A program made the translations under genes and the position numbers. Under the pieces are notes generated by a model. It did not search any database. It was not told the origin of the DNA and saw nothing but the letters and a program-made list of their open reading frames with translations. Source: Lytechinus variegatus (taxonomy: Eukaryota; Echinodermata; Echinoidea; Temnopleuroida; Toxopneustidae). Taken from it: a stretch of DNA of 64,000 nt. Of this stretch, positions 13,601 through 23,392 are shown in pieces. Where the stretch lies: NCBI RefSeq assembly GCF_018143015.1, contig NC_054744.1:5019059-5083058 (forward strand). Reading direction: 5' to 3'. The number at the start of each line of letters is the position of its first letter. Within the stretch, counting starts at the first letter, position 1.

Positions 13601-14088
13601 TAAAGAGTAGAAAAAGCGGTCAAAAAACTATTCAGAACCCTTTTCTGCTTCTTTGAAGAATCTTAAAATGGTAGCAAAGACAGGACAAAGAAAGGTTCTA
13701 GTCAGCGCCATTGTTTTTCCTAAGAATGTGGATCAACAAACCTCAGTTGTACCCGGGATATAGGTCCTTACTCCTTTTAAATCATTCGATTTGTCAATTC
13801 TCAAATCAATATTAATTAATATCTGTCTGTATGCAGGCCCAGACGTACTCCTCGGAACAGCAAATCAGTCAGGATTCTGCCTTTTCCGAGAGTAGCGCCC
13901 TCTCCGGCGAACTCAACGAAATCGGTTTATGGTGGCACTGGACAGTTGGATTCCACGAGAAGACGTCCTTAAGTGCGCCCTTCCCGTCCATGGAGTTTAT
14001 TCCTATCAGGGAGTATGATACTGATTCGGTTCATAGTACAGACAGTGGGAGATCAGTGGACAGTATGAGGACTACAAGCTTGTGTTGA
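4478..14088 (+). CDS. Receptor-type tyrosine kinase, C-terminal part in six exons (5' exons missing)
   Basis: Six exons, 4478-4659, 5485-5568, 6748-6962, 7521-7658, 9652-9913 and 13837-14088, join in one frame (phases 2/0, 0/0, 0/2, 2/2, 2/0, 0/stop) into about 376 residues. Visible kinase landmarks: the alphaC-region Glu stretch [18 protein letters not shown], catalytic loop [12 protein letters not shown] (about residues 97-108), DFGLAD (118-123), VKWVSLE (143-147), [18 protein letters not shown], and subdomain [14 protein letters not shown]. The AARN and VKW signatures are those of animal receptor tyrosine kinases. Helix C and subdomains X-XI resemble the Tie/FGFR branch (GHHPNI, QGYR). The glycine loop and VAVK lysine are not in the window. 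Catalytic Asp and Asn are kept, but HRD is HGD and APE is SLE. Substrate and ligand are unknown. An orphan echinoderm RTK is the best call; catalytic competence is uncertain. Confidence 0.93.
4612..5025 (+). repeat. Tandem copies of the exon-a 3' end and its splice donor
   Basis: The core TTTGGAAATGCA followed by A(G/A)AGAGG(T) occurs in exon a at 4643 and again at 4729, 4851 and 4975 (spacing 86, 122, 124). Each copy carries upstream sequence like the codons for D-(Y/D/S)-G/D-D-L/F-L-H/Q-F and downstream intron sequence ending in a C-rich run. Copies 2-3 keep GAGGT at the donor position and copy 4 reads GAAGT. The copies lie in the intron after exon a. Confidence 0.85.
5485..5568 (+). CDS. 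RTK exon b: short kinase insert and helix alphaE
   Basis: This 28-codon exon is bounded by tcaatcttag and ATG|gtgagt, phase 0 on both sides. It encodes [12 protein letters not shown], a short hydrophilic kinase insert, followed by [14 protein letters not shown], the helix E segment that precedes EYL in receptor tyrosine kinases. A single Tyr in the insert (PIYKM) could be a phosphosite; that is inference. Confidence 0.9.
5683..6084. mobile_element. MITE with CGCACACCTTACGA termini
   Basis: The left end AAAGGCCCCCGCACACCTTACGA and the right end TCGTAAGGTGTGCGGTCGCCTTTT are inverted copies, about 400 bp apart, in the kinase intron between exons b and c. There is no coding capacity, so it is a non-autonomous DNA element. 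Superfamily not determined. Confidence 0.75.
6748..6962 (+). CDS. RTK exon c: catalytic and activation loops
   Basis: The acceptor is ctctccttgtag and the donor GATGT|gtaagt. The exon encodes [32 protein letters not shown], an activation segment with two tyrosines (DIYQRGYKR), and [20 protein letters not shown]. Catalytic Asp, Asn and DFG are intact. The Arg of HRD is Gly, so this is a non-RD-type loop, and the APE Ala-Pro-Glu is Ser-Leu-Glu with Glu kept. The split Val codon is completed by the next exon. Confidence 0.95.
7521..7658 (+). CDS. RTK exon d: helix alphaF to alphaG
   Basis: The acceptor is acatgttctag and the donor GAAAT|gtaagc. The exon encodes [20 protein letters not shown], the invariant helix F region, then [20 protein letters not shown]. 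The segment GYRMERP closely follows the family pattern GYRLEKP seen in Tie-type receptors. Confidence 0.95.
7766..8480. mobile_element. Truncated copy of the TTAACCCTA-terminal element
   Basis: It begins TTAACCCTAACTAGAC, like the complete copy at 10280-11048, and keeps internal similarity to it (GCGCAAGTC..., CATTGAAAAAAAA...AACAAAAGG). The right terminus is not recognisable. A second element (7863-8079) has inserted into it. Confidence 0.5.
7863..8079. mobile_element. Short TIR element, GGCGTACCTAGG type
   Basis: The left end CACTAGCGTACCTAACGAGG with a long G-run and the right end CCTCTTGGAAAATCCTAGGTACGCCAGTG are inverted copies. The interior carries TTGCTTGTCAATTTTTTCGT, the reverse of the GACAAGCAAAAAA box found in several elements here. 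Confidence 0.65.
8525..9115. mobile_element. MITE with CAGTCACACCAACGAAACCG termini, interrupted by a SINE
   Basis: The left end, ending ACGAAACCGACTCCAAACC, and the right end GGTCGGTTAGGAGTCGGTTTCG are inverted copies. A tRNA-derived SINE lies inside at 8780-8990. The same left terminus recurs at 11400. Confidence 0.65.
8780..8990 (+). repeat. tRNA-derived SINE
   Basis: The tRNA-like head at 8780-8852 contains a box A stretch TAGCTTAGTTGATAGAGC and a box B GGTTCGATTCC. The body follows with GGCATTTATCCTCATTACCA and GTCCCTCGGAGAGGACCTTA. This arrangement is typical of echinoderm SINEs. It is a retroposon rather than a functional tRNA gene because the body is attached. Confidence 0.8.
9652..9913 (+). 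CDS. RTK exon e: end of kinase domain and start of tail
   Basis: The acceptor is taattttccag and the donor TTTGAT|gtaagg. The exon encodes [21 protein letters not shown] (helices H-I with the conserved RPSF Arg) and then leaves the domain through [11 protein letters not shown] into a Ser/Thr/Glu-rich tail. THYEF is a candidate docking tyrosine by position. The frame was chosen from kinase homology; an overlapping frame here is a shadow. Confidence 0.93.
9998..11383. mobile_element. TTAAAGGGGAACTCC MITE carrying a nested element
   Basis: The left end TTAAAGGGGAACTCCGAG and the right end CTGGAGTACCCCTTTA form terminal inverted repeats. Internal sequence (GTCATAACTTTCGTATTCC, GTCTGATTTTTCTCTAACTG) relates it to the ~550 bp MITEs at 33405, 48911 and 58054. 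An unrelated element occupies 10280-11048. It lies in the last kinase intron. Confidence 0.75.
10280..11048. mobile_element. TIR element TTAACCCTATCTAGACCGGGG
   Basis: The start TTAACCCTATCTAGACCGGG and the end CCCCGGCCTAGATAGGGTTAA are inverted copies 770 bp apart. Subterminal GC-rich hairpins (GGGGGGCCTCGGAGGCCCCCC near the left) flank an AT-rich interior without a plausible transposase. It is nested in 9998-11383. Confidence 0.8.
11400..12020. mobile_element. Two nested TIR elements
   Basis: The outer left end CAGTCACACGAATAAAACCG pairs loosely with TCTTCGTGTGATTGC at the right. Inside, 11473-11985 has inverted termini GGGGGCACTTACATTGACGA and the reverse of a matching end, each followed by GTGGATAC and a GCGCGACCA/TGGTCGCGC pair. 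No coding capacity. Confidence 0.65.
12150..12282. repeat. Pyrimidine-rich simple repeat
   Basis: A run of CTTT/CTT units on the + strand inside the last kinase intron, directly before a foldback terminus (GGTGTTAAATCAACACCGGAG). Confidence 0.85.
12892..13060. mobile_element. Palindromic element, TTTCATAAAG class
   Basis: It starts GGTGGGTGTTTCATAAAGAC and ends GCTTTATGAAACGGGCCCC. The interior arms repeat GTTCGTAAGTTAAGAGCGAC and its inverse with CACCAGTCG. Nearly full-length foldback, non-coding. Confidence 0.8.
13391..13735. mobile_element. Foldback element with AAGAACC/GGTTCTT arms
   Basis: The ends CTGCACTCTTAGAAA and TTTTCCTAAGAATGTGG are inverted. Short AAGGTTCTT and AAGAACC blocks repeat inside in both orientations. 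It sits just upstream of kinase exon f. Confidence 0.6.
13837..14088 (+). CDS. RTK exon f: cytoplasmic tail and stop
   Basis: The acceptor is tctgtatgcag, phase 0, and the exon ends in a TGA at 14086-14088. It encodes 83 residues rich in Ser and acidic residues ([35 protein letters not shown]), a low-complexity tail without a recognisable domain. IREYDTDS is another possible Tyr phosphosite. The call rests on splice-site quality, phase match and an open frame that stops once. Confidence 0.8.
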   Translation, partial: AQTYSSEQQISQDSAFSESSALSGELNEIGLWWHWTVGFHEKTSLSAPFPSMEFIPIREYDTDSVHSTDSGRSVDSMRTTSLC

Positions 14089-14745
14089 TAAAAAAAAAAA
14101 CTAGACCTGACTTCTTGTGGAACGTACTACTGTGGCGATTTCCAATTCAATTTCAAGAAAGGATTAGCGACAGCGGACGCTTTGGTATGACAAGCGCCGG
14201 TTTTGCGATCCCATGCATCTTGGACCAGGACAATGTTGGTGACCCGCTTGGACCAAGCCACAACTAAGCATTTGTGCTTTCTGCCAGTCTTACAAGGTGT
14301 AATATTTTATTGTGCAATGATCAGTCTGGTTGCAGCTTGTAACTGCTATGTTCTATAAATGCTGCAAGTTACTTGATGCCCAACCATCTCATAGCCTAGG
14401 TTTTTAGATGTGAACTAAATGGAAACTGTTCCCTTTAACTTCCTTTGATTGGATTTACAGGACTTGGCTGTAAAGTTTTATTTTTATATTTCTTTGACGT
14501 ACAATGGTGTGCGTGTGTGTGTGTGGGTGTGTGAGGGTGTGTGTGGTTAGTTTACATTCATGATGTATGACGAGAGATGATTTATTATTAAATGTGAGTA
14601 TACCCCATCCAATACTCTCCTCCCCCTATACTCCCCCTCACCTCCCCCCCCCCCCCCTCCTTCCCTCCCTCCCCCTCCTTCCCTCACTCCCTCCCTCCCT
14701 CTCTCCCACTATGGTGAAATAAAAGACATTTCAACTTGGCAATGG
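14089..14745 (+). other. Probable 3' UTR of the tyrosine kinase gene
   Basis: Downstream of the stop lie a GT-rich stretch (about 14506-14548) and a C/CT-rich stretch (about 14600-14710), followed by AATAAA at 14718-14723. This is the first canonical polyadenylation signal after the stop that I noted. The 3' end near 14740 is inferred. Confidence 0.5.
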
Positions 14746-14857
14746 TGAGTGGTATCACTCATCAACTTGTATTCAGCATACTGACCACACCCTTGTAGAA
14801 TGCACCCTAATCATCATTCATCTTTGTATACAAATTGAATCACTCAAGTGACAATAA

Positions 14858-15014
14858 GGGGCCTGTTGCATAAAACTTTTTACCTGAGAAAACTCTGGTA
14901 AAAAACTGAAAACTAAGGTTAGTCTGATTTCTGCCATTGACTTTAACACAGGGCAAAAACTCCGGTAAAAACAACCTGAGTTTTCTCAGGTAAAAAGCTT
15001 TATGCAACGGGCCC
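14858..15014. mobile_element. Palindromic element, TTGCATAAAA terminus
   Basis: It starts GGGGCCTGTTGCATAAAACT and ends AGCTTTATGCAACGGGCCC. The arms ACCTGAGAAAACTC and GAGTTTTCTCAGGTAAAA are inverted. It belongs to the same terminal class as 12892-13060 but has an unrelated interior. Confidence 0.8.
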
Positions 15015-15749
15015 AAGGAGTTTCGTTTTCACGTCGTACGTCGGATTCAAGAACGTAGAAAATCTATTGTCAAATGACTTTCGTGACAATGAACAACCAA
15101 GAAGTCTTTGTCGAAACTTGATGAATAAAAACAGCATTTTCGTCCTGGATTCTGGACAAACGAGATGATTTGCTTTTTTTTTGTCGTCTGCTCCCAAACG
15201 TAGGACGAAACTTCGAGTCAGGTTCACCAATATCTTCGACAAAGTCCCTTCAGTTCTTCATTGTCATTATAATGGGAATTTTCAATACATTTACTGCGTC
15301 CTTGATCCGTCTTGCGTAAACTCCCAAATTTATACGATTAAGGCCATGTGCTGGCTCTTTGTGATTTTCTTCTTGTAAATCAATATTGACAAAATTATTA
15401 TATTCTGTACTCATCTCAGTATTTTCTATATTTTTAAAGAAATTAGTTTGTTCTTCATAACTTATTAAAATTGTGCATGACACTCCCGATTATGACATAT
15501 TTGATTTTATGGGAAAGTGTGCATAATTATATTGCGCTGGTTGCAAGTACGTCTTAATTATCGTATACCAATATGTTATTTTCTTACTCATAAATGTCTT
15601 TGATACCACAATGTAAGCCCTTTATCCAAATGAAAAGTGAAATTACTGGTAAAATATATTTTCTTTAATGTTGATGTAATGTTAGAGTGGTATTTATGAA
15701 TATTAAATAGGTAGGTAATAGTAATATAGACTTTATTTTTGGCAGAACA

Positions 15750-15996
15750 GCTTTTGGCTGGTAAACACCAAGTTGATATATTATAACCAACAGGGTGTGT
15801 AATACCAAGTTGGTATATTATAACCAATTACCTATAGGAAACATCTTGCTTGTCGGTTAATCAGTCATAGTGGTTGACCTTATAAACGACATTACTCTCG
15901 GGTCTTTTTTAACTAAGTGGAGACAATGGCAGAGGTGGGATTCGAACCTTGCGGTTACGAGTCCAATTTTCTAACCACTAGACCACACGACCCGAC
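15750..15996 (-). repeat. tRNA-derived SINE
   Basis: The tRNA-like head is at 15930-15996 on the minus strand, with TGGTCTAGTGGTTAG as box A and GGTTCGAATCC as box B. The body to 15750 ends in repeated TAATATACCAACTTGGT-type units. A headless relative is at 26565-26720. Not called a tRNA gene because of the attached body. Confidence 0.8.
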
Positions 15997-16189
15997 TTGT
16001 TTTATTGGTCAAACGTTGATGAGTTGAATCAGCGTATTGTCGCCAGTTGCGCAAACTTTTGAGGGGCCTATACCAAAATACACTTTGTGATTTTGGCATA
16101 ATATTTAGAAAATAATATTATATTTCACCCTTTTCCTTTTCTTAATTTGTTCTCTTTTTGTTTATTCTATTGAAAATTGTTGGGTCCAT

Positions 16190-16560
16190 CGCCTCAAGCC
16201 CCCCCCCCCATCACCTGTACGCCAGTGACCTTGATAACTTTGACAGCCAACATGACCAAGACTTTCTGACAGGGTGTGCTATAGGGGACAGGGTGCATCC
16301 CTCTACCACCCCCCCCCCCCCCCGTCCCGATCCCCTCTGTGTCGTACAATTACAGAATGATGTACTCACTGAAATACAGACCATGACAATTATCCAATCA
16401 TTTTCAATTTCTCTACAAAGATCGATTCAAATACTTGACTTTCAGTATGAACATTTTACGTTATGACCGAATTAAGAACTCTTTACGACCGAGGTACCAC
16501 CCCCCCCCCCCACACACACACACCGCCCATTCCCGCTTAGCTACGCCATAATCTTGTTGT
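16190..16560. other. C-run-rich stretch
   Basis: Three C-runs of nine or more lie within 350 bp (about 16199, 16308, 16500), next to short element-like ends such as AGCTACGCCATAAT. They probably mark degraded termini of short elements. No gene seen. Confidence 0.4.
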
Positions 16561-17021
16561 GTTTTCCAAGCTGGAATAAACATTAACGCGAAAGATCGGA
16601 TACAGTGCATTCTATTTCATTTATGGTGTGTGACCAAATTTATTTTTTATCACATGTATAAGCTACAGTGCTATATTCTGCTCAAATTATTCAAGGGTTT
16701 TTTTTATTAAAAAAGTCAGTTGTCACCCTCAGTAGGGTATTGGTTTAAAAAAAAATGAGGGGCCGAACATGGCGCAAAAATCGCATGCAATGTTTTTTCT
16801 ATAATTTAAATTCGATTTTGCAATAGATTTTAACATATTCGCTTACATTTACCTGGCTTTTCGCGATAAGTCTTTTAGTCAGTATAGCGTTTGATATAAA
16901 CACCGTAACAGACACGGGGACTTGTGTAAGCTAAGGCGGACGTGTATACATTCTTTAAAAAAAACGACGTCGGAACCGTCTTTTTTACCCCCTGTCACTT
17001 ACGATAAGCGCTAGTTACTCT

Positions 17022-17180
17022 ATTTACATCAATAACTGGGATATACCCATTTGATTTGCTAGTTCATTACGATGAACCTGCGTGCCGAATATACAGTACA
17101 CAATTTTTCCTGCGCGCGCGCTGCATCTCCCTACCAACGCACTATCCCAAGATCGTCGCGCAATTTGGCGTCCATTTCCT
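17022..17180 (+). repeat. Left inverted terminal repeat of the DIRS-like element
   Basis: It begins ATTTACATCAATAACTGGGA and shares ATACCCATTTGATTTGCTAG, ACGATGAACCTGCGTGCCGA and CTGCGCGCGCGCTGCATC with the inverse of 23393-23537. Its outer ~14 bases differ from the right end, as is usual for this family. Confidence 0.85.
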
Positions 17181-19186
17181 CTTTTACTTTCGCCTGCGGT
17201 CGAGTGCAGTCGCAAGCTAAGTACACTCTCAAAATTGCATTTCTGTTTTCCGTTTGGATACTTTATTGTGCAATTCTTCCCTTATTTCAATCTTATTTTC
17301 TCTCATCTAAGATTGTTATAGGATTATCACGTCGCGCGGAGCTTCCGTGATATTATTTTAACGTTTCTTGTCCCTCTTCGTGAGTTTGTTTTTTAAAGAT
17401 ACGTTTCTCACAGGCGGGTTGTCTTCACCTCTCCGCCCCATAGCTCCGCGCCTTCCTGCTCGGGCGTTGTCTTCGCTCCTTTTTAATCCTTTTAATTCTT
17501 TTTATTCACTGACTTCTTCGTTTATACGACTCGTCGTGAATTTAATTGATTTATTTCTCCACAGATAGGTTCTGTAGGACGTTAGGAGCGTCGTATTCCA
17601 GCCTCGTTTCAAGTTCTTTGTCTCTTGTTTCGAGTTAGTTGATTGTTCTTTTGTTTTAATCAATCCTTTGCTCTTGTATTTATTAATTGAATTAATTGGT
17701 TAATTGATTAATTAATTAATTGATTGATTCTTTTAATTCTTGACTTGCTCCTTTGCCTCGATTCAAGTTCTTTGTTTCTTGTTTCGAGTTAGTTGATTGT
17801 TCTTTTGTTTCAATCAATCCTTTGTTCTTGTGTTTATTAATTGATTAATTATTCAATTAATTATAAAAAAAAAAAAAATATATTTTCTTTCCTTCACAAG
17901 AATACTTAGAATTTTTTTTAGGAAGCCGTCTCCTGTCAGCGTTCGTCGCCTTTGACTCGGCCTTCCTTCTCGGGAAAGCTATCTTTGTTTTTCCCCCCTT
18001 CCTTTTCAAGTCAGCTACCGGTCTCTGGACTTATAATTTTTTTTCTTAAACTTCTTGTTTATAAAAAAAAAAAAAAAAAAGAAAGGGAATCTTGCTCCCC
18101 TTTTTTCCTTAGCTGATCCTCACCTCAAGAAAAATTATTATTTTTTTCTTTTGAACAGGTGGACACAACAAAACAACAACAAAAAAAAAAAGAAAACTTA
18201 GTGTTTTCTTCTTTTTAGATGCTTCCCCCCTTCCTTCTTTTCAGAATTTTGGCGGAAGCAGATTCTTGTTGTGATAATCAAATAATTAATTTTTCTAACG
18301 GACTTCAGGGACAGTGTCTCTTAATAATTCTCAATTATTACTGTTTCCTTTGTTCTGGGATTTTACCTTGTATCATCCTTGTGAGATCCGTTTTTGACTC
18401 TCAAAAGTCCGCTTTTTGAGGTCCTTGTCTTCTGGGTTGGGGTTTGTTACCCCCCTACCCCCTTTGCTTCTCTTTTTTTTCTATCTTACTACTAGATCAC
18501 CCTACGGCAATAATGAGCCTTTCGGACTCTCTTTCTGAAGAGCCTCAGGCGGCTGCTGTTTCGGGGCCCGACACCGGGGTCTTATCCCCCACCACAGGTA
18601 GTATAGATAGCGAGAACAGAGTCAGAGCCCCGTGGGCTCTCAAAGGGGTGGAACCGTGGACGCGCGTTCACGTGCCCCGCTTAATAAGGGTGGAACCGTG
18701 GATTTGCGACCACGTGCCCGCACGGTGATGGCCAAGGCTTCCGTCCCGGAACCTGAACCTTATTGGGGAGCGTCGCACTAGTACAGAAAACGGCGACTCC
18801 TCTAGGGCTGTCAGACCCACCGGCCATCGGGTCACCTAAAGTCCGGGGGGAGAGCACGGGTCTCTCCACCCGGCAAAGACTAGGCTCGATGCCGTGTAAG
18901 ACCCCTCTAGGGAGCGTCGGCAAAGGGCTACCAGCCCCTAGTCGGAAGAGGCACCTGAGTCCGACCGTGTCGGACTCTCAATTCAATCTGACGCCGTCAG
19001 ATTCGGCCGACGCCTCCTCTCGCTCGGTTAGCTCTCCCCGTGGGAGAGCTAAGGAGAGGAAGACAGGCGCAGCCCAGCCTCTTGTCCCTTCTTCCGCTCC
19101 GGCGCCGGAGCAACCGAAGAAGAAGAAAAGAAGAAGAGGAGAACCACAGACGTAAGCCCCGCTCCGTCGGGCGGTCTGTCCTCTGA

Positions 19187-20700
19187 TTCTTTTGATGGCC
19201 AGGCCTCTCAGCTTCTCAAGCTAATCTAGAGTGCCCTCCAGCACTGCGGGTTTTTACCCCCAGGCTTGCCTGCTTCAGCCGACGGTACTACCAACCGAGC
19301 GGATCAAGCAGACACCGGCCATCCAACACACCTCGGAGAGTCACCGGCAATACCATGTTTCGCCGGCTCACGCACCTGCAAGGGAAATTCCCGCTAATAC
19401 ACAGGTGCTATCGACATACGGGCGTCGCCCGCCATTATGTCACCAGACTCCCGATCATTATACCCTCTTCTGCCCCCCGGCGGGGGCCGCATAGAAGAGG
19501 AAGAAGAAGAAATTCTAGGTCGCTAACCCCGCTGTGCGGGTAGACCTTCCCTTCTGATTCTTGTGCCGACGGCCAGGCGTCGTAACTTCATGTTACAACA
19601 GAACGCCCTCGAGCACCACGGATCTTCATCCTAATGCTCTCTGTCAGCTAAAACCGCCGTGTCGAGCACCAGGCAGGTCAAGCAGACAGTCGCCGTCTCG
19701 CACCTCGGAGAGTCACCGGCAATATGATTCGCCGGCCCACGCACCTGCAGGGGAAATCCCCGCTAATACACAGGTGCTAACGACATACGGGCGTCGCCCG
19801 CCACTATGTCGCCAGACTCCCGATGATTCTTCCCTCTTCTGCCCCCCGGCGGGGGCCGCACAGAAGAGGAATAACAAGAAGAAAGTCTAGGTCGCTAATC
19901 CCACTTTGCGGGCAGACCTTTCTTTCTGATTCTTGTGCCGATGGCCATGCGTCGTAACTTCATGTTACAACAGAACGCCCTCGAGCATCACGGATCTTTA
20001 TCCTCATGCTCCCTGTCAGCTAAAACCGCCGTGTCGAGCACCGGGCAGGTTAAGCAGACATTCGCCATCTTGCACCTCGGAGAGTCACCGGCGATTTCAT
20101 GATTCGCCGGCTCACGCACCTGCAAGGGAAATCCCCGCTAATACACAGGTGTTATCGACATACGGGCATCGCCCTCCATTATGTCACCAGACTCCCGATA
20201 TTTGTGGGTCAGGCGTCGCACATACTCCCATGAGCAGTGCGGGTAATTCACCCACGCTTCATATCAGCTTCAGCCGCCTTGCTAAGCACTGTGCGGCTCA
20301 AGCAATCACCTGTCCTCTCACACCGGGCATTTATTGAAACGCTGTTCACCTACACGGTGACCCCCGTTTCTATGCAGGTGCTTCCGACATACGGCTTTCA
20401 AGCATCAATATGTCGGCAAGCTCTCGGTGACCGACGGCTGGACTTTGCATCCGTTCAGGCTGCATCTATGCGTCCCCGAGCATTACGGGTTCTTATCCTC
20501 GTGTTCTCCGTCATTATAAGACCGCCGCGGTCTTATTGCTGGCGTCGGGTATTGAGCGGATTGAGACTTCTCTCGCCAACCCGCACTCCGGGGAGCCATC
20601 GGCGAGTTACCTGCATGGGTATTCCCCTTTTTATGCAGGTACTCCCGAATTCGCCCTCTACGTCAAGCCCACGTACGGCGACGACTCCTTCAGCGGTAAC
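19187..20700 (+). repeat. ~372 bp tandem repeat inside the DIRS-like element
   Basis: Units starting near 19187, 19559 and 19931 repeat GGCGTCGTAACTTCATG, ACCTCGGAGAGTCACCGGC, GGGAAATCCCCGCTAATACA and AGGTG(C/T)TA(T/A)CGACATACGG. More diverged partial units follow near 20200 and 20455. GC-rich compared with the flanks. Confidence 0.8.
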
Positions 20701-23228
20701 TCTCTCCATTCTACCCCCTAAGCGGGCCCGTAGATTGGAGGTAAGAATCTCTTACATACCGCATGCCGCACTTCTCTCGTGAGAATGTTTGGCTGCTTTG
20801 AGGGGGCAACCTATCACGTCCGCGGTCCGTCCGCCCAGGCGACGGGACCGTCGGTTTCTGGCCTGAACCTCACTTTCTATTCGAAAGTAAGGGTGCCCTG
20901 TCTTACTTAGCTCCTACCCTTGCAAGGCCAGAGTCAGGGCTAGTACAGACACCCGTCCTCCAGCGATCGCCGCTGAAGAGAGGGCGACTCCGATATGAGC
21001 ACCATCACCGCTCAGCGGTATGTCTCACTACCTCATAGCTCTCCGAACTTATGAGTATGTATATCGGATCTGAATGTCACGGCGATTTAAAGTTCTCCTG
21101 TGCTTAGTAATCGCTACGCCTTCACCACCCGCTGCATTATGGTTATGTTAACCTATTGTCTCGTATTCGGGCGGCTCGTTCGAGCCCTGCCCGAGCTGCC
21201 ATCACCGGTCGTCCAGCCGGCCACCGCCGAAAGCACCCGCACCGAATACCTGGAGGGAATCAGCTTTTCATATGCTAGATATCCCTCCTGTTGACATTCA
21301 CAGCTGTTTCCCGAGTCCTTCCCGGTCGGGTAAGCATCATCTCGGAGGAAAGAAACCGCCGTACATCTCATGAGATTATTGGCTATGTACGTGCGTTCAA
21401 GCTTGTTTAAAGCCCCAGACTTCTCTGTCGGCATTCTATGCCTATTTTCTGGGCACACCCACCGTACCGGGTCGGCGAGTTTACACCAAACAGTACGCCT
21501 TCAGACCATCGGTCGAGCTCTAACAGTCTATGTTATAGACTGCTCTCTATGTGGGTCAAGCTTGCGGGCGTCTCCGCCGTTTCCTCCTTGTGTGGAGTGG
21601 TCTACGGTGGATGTCTTACCGTGCCCATTTGTCGAATCGTCTTCTTATTTAGAAGCTTTTTCACTCGGCACACTCGAGTCGCCTCGCATGCTGCTTTCAT
21701 CCTCCCTCCATGCAATGCATGTGGCCATGGTCACCGCACGACCGAGGATGATGTAACCGTGGATGCATGTATGCTTATGCCTACCTAACCACAATCACTA
21801 CGACCCGCTTTTTCTCGGGCCGACTGCGGATGAGTCTCTCCATGTAAGTGATTTACTTCACTGGAGTTCTTTTTTTAGAAACTTAGATGCTCATCCCCCA
21901 CTGCTTAGGGCGTCATTTTTGCCGCCCCCCGCAGCTTTTTGGAACTCCTTATTCTCCGATATCGGACTGTTCCACGCTGCCGCAACCGGCGCCAGCGGTG
22001 CTTGCTCTTACGATCACCTGAGAGACCAGGCCTTGTGGCTGTTTTCATAAACAACTGGTTCTCACCGCAGACTGATGGAAATTTTTGTGTTTATTTTCCT
22101 CAAGTCTCCCTCCTCCTTCGCTTGTTTCTTCAAGCGAGGACATCGACACTCTTAGCCAGTTTCCGTCCCTAACTTGATAGGACAGGGCCGTTGCTACCTC
22201 ATTCGATTCCGTTGGGAACGTACTGTTGAGGTATCATATCTGGCGATGTCTGTTCGTTAGAACATCTCTTGATTGTCGCCTTCACGTAGGATCATGACAG
22301 AGACTTTTCGCCAGCTCCCTCTGGCGTACACTTGCTGCTGCTAGGGATTCCCCCGCCCGGCGGTCATCCATCGCAGCCTAGCCTCACGGGCTCTCTCGGC
22401 TATGGTGGCTTGAGCCAAGCCACCTCTTCCACCGCGGGCACTGCACCCTCAGATGGGTGCTTCGATCAGTACGGGAGAAAGGGGATCCTGAGTTCTCTCT
22501 CGATCACTCGGTCTATCACACTTTTGTCGTGATGTGTACCGCGCTGTTTCTCTGACACGCCCGGTTGAGCTATTTTAACCAGACTGCTTTATTCTACATA
22601 GGCAGCAGGTCCGCGGTATTTCTTATTAAAAGGATGGCACTCAGTCGCTTTCTCGACCCTTGACTGCCTTACGAGTGGTTTTCTTCTTAAATCCCTACTC
22701 TCCGTCGTTCCTAGTCCCCTTCGGACCGCTAGTAACTTTCTGCCACAGCTCTCTATCAGAATTCTGCAGATGTTCTGCCCTCACGCATTTGAGACGGATA
22801 TCGAATTCTGGGCGCTTTCTCCCACGCGGAGGCTTCTGAGATCTCTCGCCTTCTCAGATTGTTCGATGGATCACTTACTGAGCCTTAAAGCTACAGTTTT
22901 CCGATCACGATTCTTGTTGAAAATTTCAACAAATTCCGAATTTTACGCTCTAGTCAGCTGGTGATGTTGTTCTCCTGACACTAGGCCGAGGGCCCATGAT
23001 ACTTAGTATCATTCTTCTTGGGCTCTTTCTTGGAATCGTCGTTCACGACTTCTCGAGGTCCGTCTATTGACGCCCCTCTTTCCTTCACTCCTTGCTCTTA
23101 AGGACTTCTTCACATGAGGCTTTATCGCCTCCCCTGTCCGTAAGGCAACGGCCTTTGTGTCTTCATCTCCCTATTTTAACGCACTTCTTAGTCTAGACAT
23201 GCCTCCCTTCACGTTGAATCCGTGTTGG

Positions 23229-23336
23229 TCTAGCAAATCAAATGGGTATATCCCAGTTATTGATGTAAATTATGAAAATACTTACCATGATTTTCTTATT
23301 TACGAGATAACTGGATATACCCATTTGAACCCTCCC
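23229..23336 (+). repeat. Internal complementary region of the DIRS-like element
   Basis: The first ~40 bases are the inverse of the left outer end (ATCCCAGTTATTGATGTAAAT). The next ~60 are the inverse of the right outer end (ATGAAAATACTTACCATGAT through GGATATACCCATTTGA). They meet at a short shared AAT(T). Confidence 0.85.
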
Positions 23337-23392
23337 TCCTACCCCTCGCCTTGTGTGACAACATGTCTTGTCCGCAGGCTCATGAGAGGAAA

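Noticed and set aside
20237-20782. 181-residue open frame in the GC-rich region
   Set aside because: Lies in and after the tandem repeat of the DIRS-like element, with no domain; GC-rich DNA gives long frames by chance.
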